Shown: positions 61,890 through 64,000 of the stretch, piece by piece | How the letters are laid out: each line of letters begins with the position of its first letter | Numbering within the stretch: the stretch's first letter is position 1 | Assembly: GCA_038049695.1 (NCBI GenBank) | Contig: CP142452.1 | Coordinates: 49,124,501-49,188,500 of the forward strand | Reading direction: 5' to 3' | From: Cinnamomum chago | Lineage: Eukaryota; Streptophyta; Magnoliopsida; Laurales; Lauraceae | DNA length: 64,000 nt | Program-made: the position numbers and the translations under genes | Notes under the pieces: generated by a model | The model's input: the letters and a program-made list of their open reading frames with translations, nothing else | What the model was told of the DNA's origin: nothing | Database searches by the model: none

Positions 61890-64000
61890 AAGTGAACCCG
61901 ATTAGTTCTAATTAAGTTGCGTGTTAGTGCTAAGCTTGATTAGTGATTTTGGCTAAGTTGAGTTTGGCATAGCTTTTGATTTAGTTTTGGGGATTTTGAT
62001 TTGCTTTGTGTTAGTGGGGCCCTTTAGGGGTTCCTTTTCATGACATTGCATATGTTTGAGGATTTATCGGAGGTTTTTACATTCGTGATTTTAATCCCGT
62101 TTTATTCGTATTGATAATCCCTACAACTTTCATGTTGATCCCGTCCCCATTTGAGATCCCGAAACCCGATTTCATAGCCTTGAGGGAAAAACAAAATCAT
62201 TGCACACAAAATCTGTATCCAAAACTTGATATCCCCGAAACCTGTGAAACATATACTTTTTGGAAACTAGATATTTTGACGATCATTTCTTCCTTCTTCG
62301 TCGAATTCATCCGAGGTCCCGAAAGAGATGATTTCAGCCCTTGAATGTCTTTAGTAGTGGGACCCATTCCCATTTGCCATATAAGGAGAACCCATCTTCC
62401 CATTCCCTTTTTCCAGCACAAAAAGAACCTAGGGTTTGCTTTTGGCAACTTTTCTTCTTCCTCTTGCTCTCTCCAACTCCAATCCACACCAAACTTGCAT
62501 CAATCAAGAAATGGAGATCATCTTCTTCTTCCTCTTCACCATGGCTCTCTATTAATACCATTTGTGAAGAAAACCCTCCATTCCAAGACTTTCTTTGAGC
62601 TTGCCATTGCCATTAGAGGACCTTGCAAGTAAGTATTCCCCTTCATCTTCTAGATTTGTGTTCCTTTGGCCTTAGAGAAGCTTCACCTTCATTATTGTAA
62701 GGTTTCCTTGTTATTTCATTGTTTGACCATTTTAGGGTTGTTTGTTTGGGGTTTTGCTCATAGTTTGGATTCCTTGCTTGGAAGAGTATTAGAGCTTGAT
62801 TTCATTGTTAGAAGACCCAAGGCAAGTGGATGTTTTGATTTTTATAAGCTTTCATTGATTTTGGTATTTTCCACTCATGCCTATTTATTGCATTGGTTTG
62901 AAATAAATGTCCATGCTAGAGTTTGGTAGTGCATTTATGACTTATAAGTGTATTGGTGAATGTCATTTAATTCTCTTCTTGTTTGTAGTAAATGTACTCT
63001 ATTGTGAAATGGTTTCCTTCTTCCTTTGTATGGAATGGGATGTGGATGGAAGAAGTGATGGAGTGAACACATAATGGGGTTTTGGAGAAGTGTAGATAGA
63101 GGCATTGGAGGAGCTCTTAGCTCAATTTTATTGCAGGGACTAAGTGGAAGTGGGGAGAATGGTTTTGAGGAGGAGAAATGGCTAAAAATCTGAACGCAGT
63201 GGGTGTTCCCGCACCTGGCAGTCAGCCTGCGGTCACCTGGAGGCTAGCCGCCTGGTGACTTGCGGCTAACCGCCAGCTAGCCGAAATGTCACGGTTACTT
63301 TTCCAGAGAGCACACTTCTCCACCTGAAAACTCAGTCAGCTCCACGGTTAGCCAGCGGCTAACCGCCGAACCCATCGGTGGCTAATCGCCAGCTAACCGC
63401 ACCTTGGCGGTTAGTTTTCCAGTAAGCTGCAATTTGCAGCCCAGCCGCGGTCAGCCAGCGGCTAGCCGCCCATCCCAGCGGCGGCTAACCGCCAGGTGAC
63501 CGAAATTCCTCAGGTTCCGGAGAGCTCCTCGCTCGAGCGAACTCTCCGGTTCCCTCGAGCGCTGAGCTTTGTCGATCAAAGGAGATTCACTAGGCATTGT
63601 ATGAGGCCATTCGAGAAAGAAACCATATCACGAAGATGTCATTCGAAGTTTTGAAAATTCAAAGTGTATAAGGAGCCCAGAATGTCCCCAAACTCAAAGA
63701 GTACCAAATTTTTATCAGATCGACATACGGGGTCCCTATTCACCTTGAACTAGTTTTGAACCCCGATACTTGTCTTGAGATTTCAAAAGCTCTATACTAT
63801 TTCATTGTTCCCTAGATTTATACTACATGCCTTATTTTCCCGAAAGTATTTAATTACACTTGAAATAGTTACTAGTCTTGAAGTGCATTGCACGACATGG
63901 AATGACAGTGTGCCCTTGAGCACCCCCGTCTTGCTTGTTTATTTATTGTACTTGATTTACTTGCATATGTCTCGATTTGTGATTTAATCCTATGAGTCGG
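61890..64000 (+). mobile_element. LTR-like unit L3 (family L), runs off the window
   Basis: It matches L2 from AGTGAACCCGATTAGT onward, lacking only the first 17 bases, cut by the D LTR. TATAAGG (62380-62386), CTAGGGTTT (62430-62438), splice donor GTAAGT (62629-62634), palindromes (63243-63539) and the CTTGAGCACCCCCGT segment follow in L2 order. The end lies beyond 64000. No gene is supported. Confidence 0.65.
63243..63560 (+). promoter_or_regulatory. GGCTAACCGCC palindromes in L3
   Basis: Many related GGCTA(A/G)CCGCC words in both orientations, including a perfect 12-bp GCGGCTAGCCGC (63458-63469), plus one CGCTCGAGCG (63530-63539), the L2 word. It is at the place where L1 has CCGATCGATCGG and L2 has both other words. 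Confidence 0.65.

Noticed and set aside
61890..64000. A protein-coding gene in L3 (spliced leader and donor)
   Set aside because: TATA-like site and donor are shared with L1 and L2 and no coding frame follows; the simplest reading is LTR leader.

Overview
This is a stretch of plant nuclear DNA made almost entirely of nested, broken and partly inverted LTR retrotransposons; I see no ordinary host gene. The evidence for a plant is Ty3/gypsy pol of the Tat type (two RNase H domains, no chromodomain), Sirevirus-like Ty1/copia LTRs, TNT/Angela-like copia pol, and a plant-mobile-domain (PMD) gene with GT-AG introns. The species cannot be named from the sequence.

Region 1 (1-41316) is a zigzag of four copies of one Tat element, called A, B1, B2 and C. 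In minus-strand order an element reads 5' LTR, gag, protease with G-patch, RT, RNase H, second RNase H, integrase, a 40-bp-period repeat block, a GGCATGAAAGCC minisatellite, an antisense PMD gene, 3' LTR. A (minus, 1-8945) lacks gag and is split by a solo Sirevirus LTR (3735-5954). B1 (minus, 8635 to about 16477) and B2 (plus, 16562-26593) have both lost their 5' halves and meet head to head at a patchwork junction. B2 and C (minus, 26594-41316) meet through inverted LTR tails. Only B2 keeps a full LTR (2745 bp). Only C keeps gag and the whole pol, with at least seven lesions. A and B1 share one set of sequence markers, B2 and C another.

The most interesting object in Region 1 is the PMD gene carried antisense to pol. 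Comparing copies gives a gene model: a TATA box and a four-codon first exon (only B2 has them), then four introns that all fall in phase 1, a PMD body, an acidic/basic linker and a C-terminal coiled coil. B1 has the full body but has lost promoter and exon 1. B2 and C share an internal deletion of about 1.9 kb.

Region 2 (41317-49173) holds LTR-like units of a long family here called L (L1 minus, L2 plus, an extra tail), plus a truncated Sirevirus-like LTR (S4) and an unassigned 0.55-kb piece. L units have a TATA-like site, a telobox-like word, a conserved GTAAGT splice donor and arrays of perfect palindromic words.

Region 3 (49174-61889) is a copia fragment (minus), then a decayed TNT/Angela-like copia element D (plus). 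The 3' LTR of D was split by a young Sirevirus-like element E (minus, 54245-61500). E has near-identical LTRs, PBS, multiple PPTs and one intact 470-residue gag-like ORF but no pol. Region 4 (61890-64000) is a third L unit that runs off the window.

A theme across families is clustered perfect palindromes (CGGTCGACCG, GGCAGGTCGACCTGCC, GTTCGCTCGAGCGAAC, CCGATCGATCGG, GCGGCTAGCCGC, GGCCGTACGGCC) at equivalent regulatory places, with the word changing from copy to copy.
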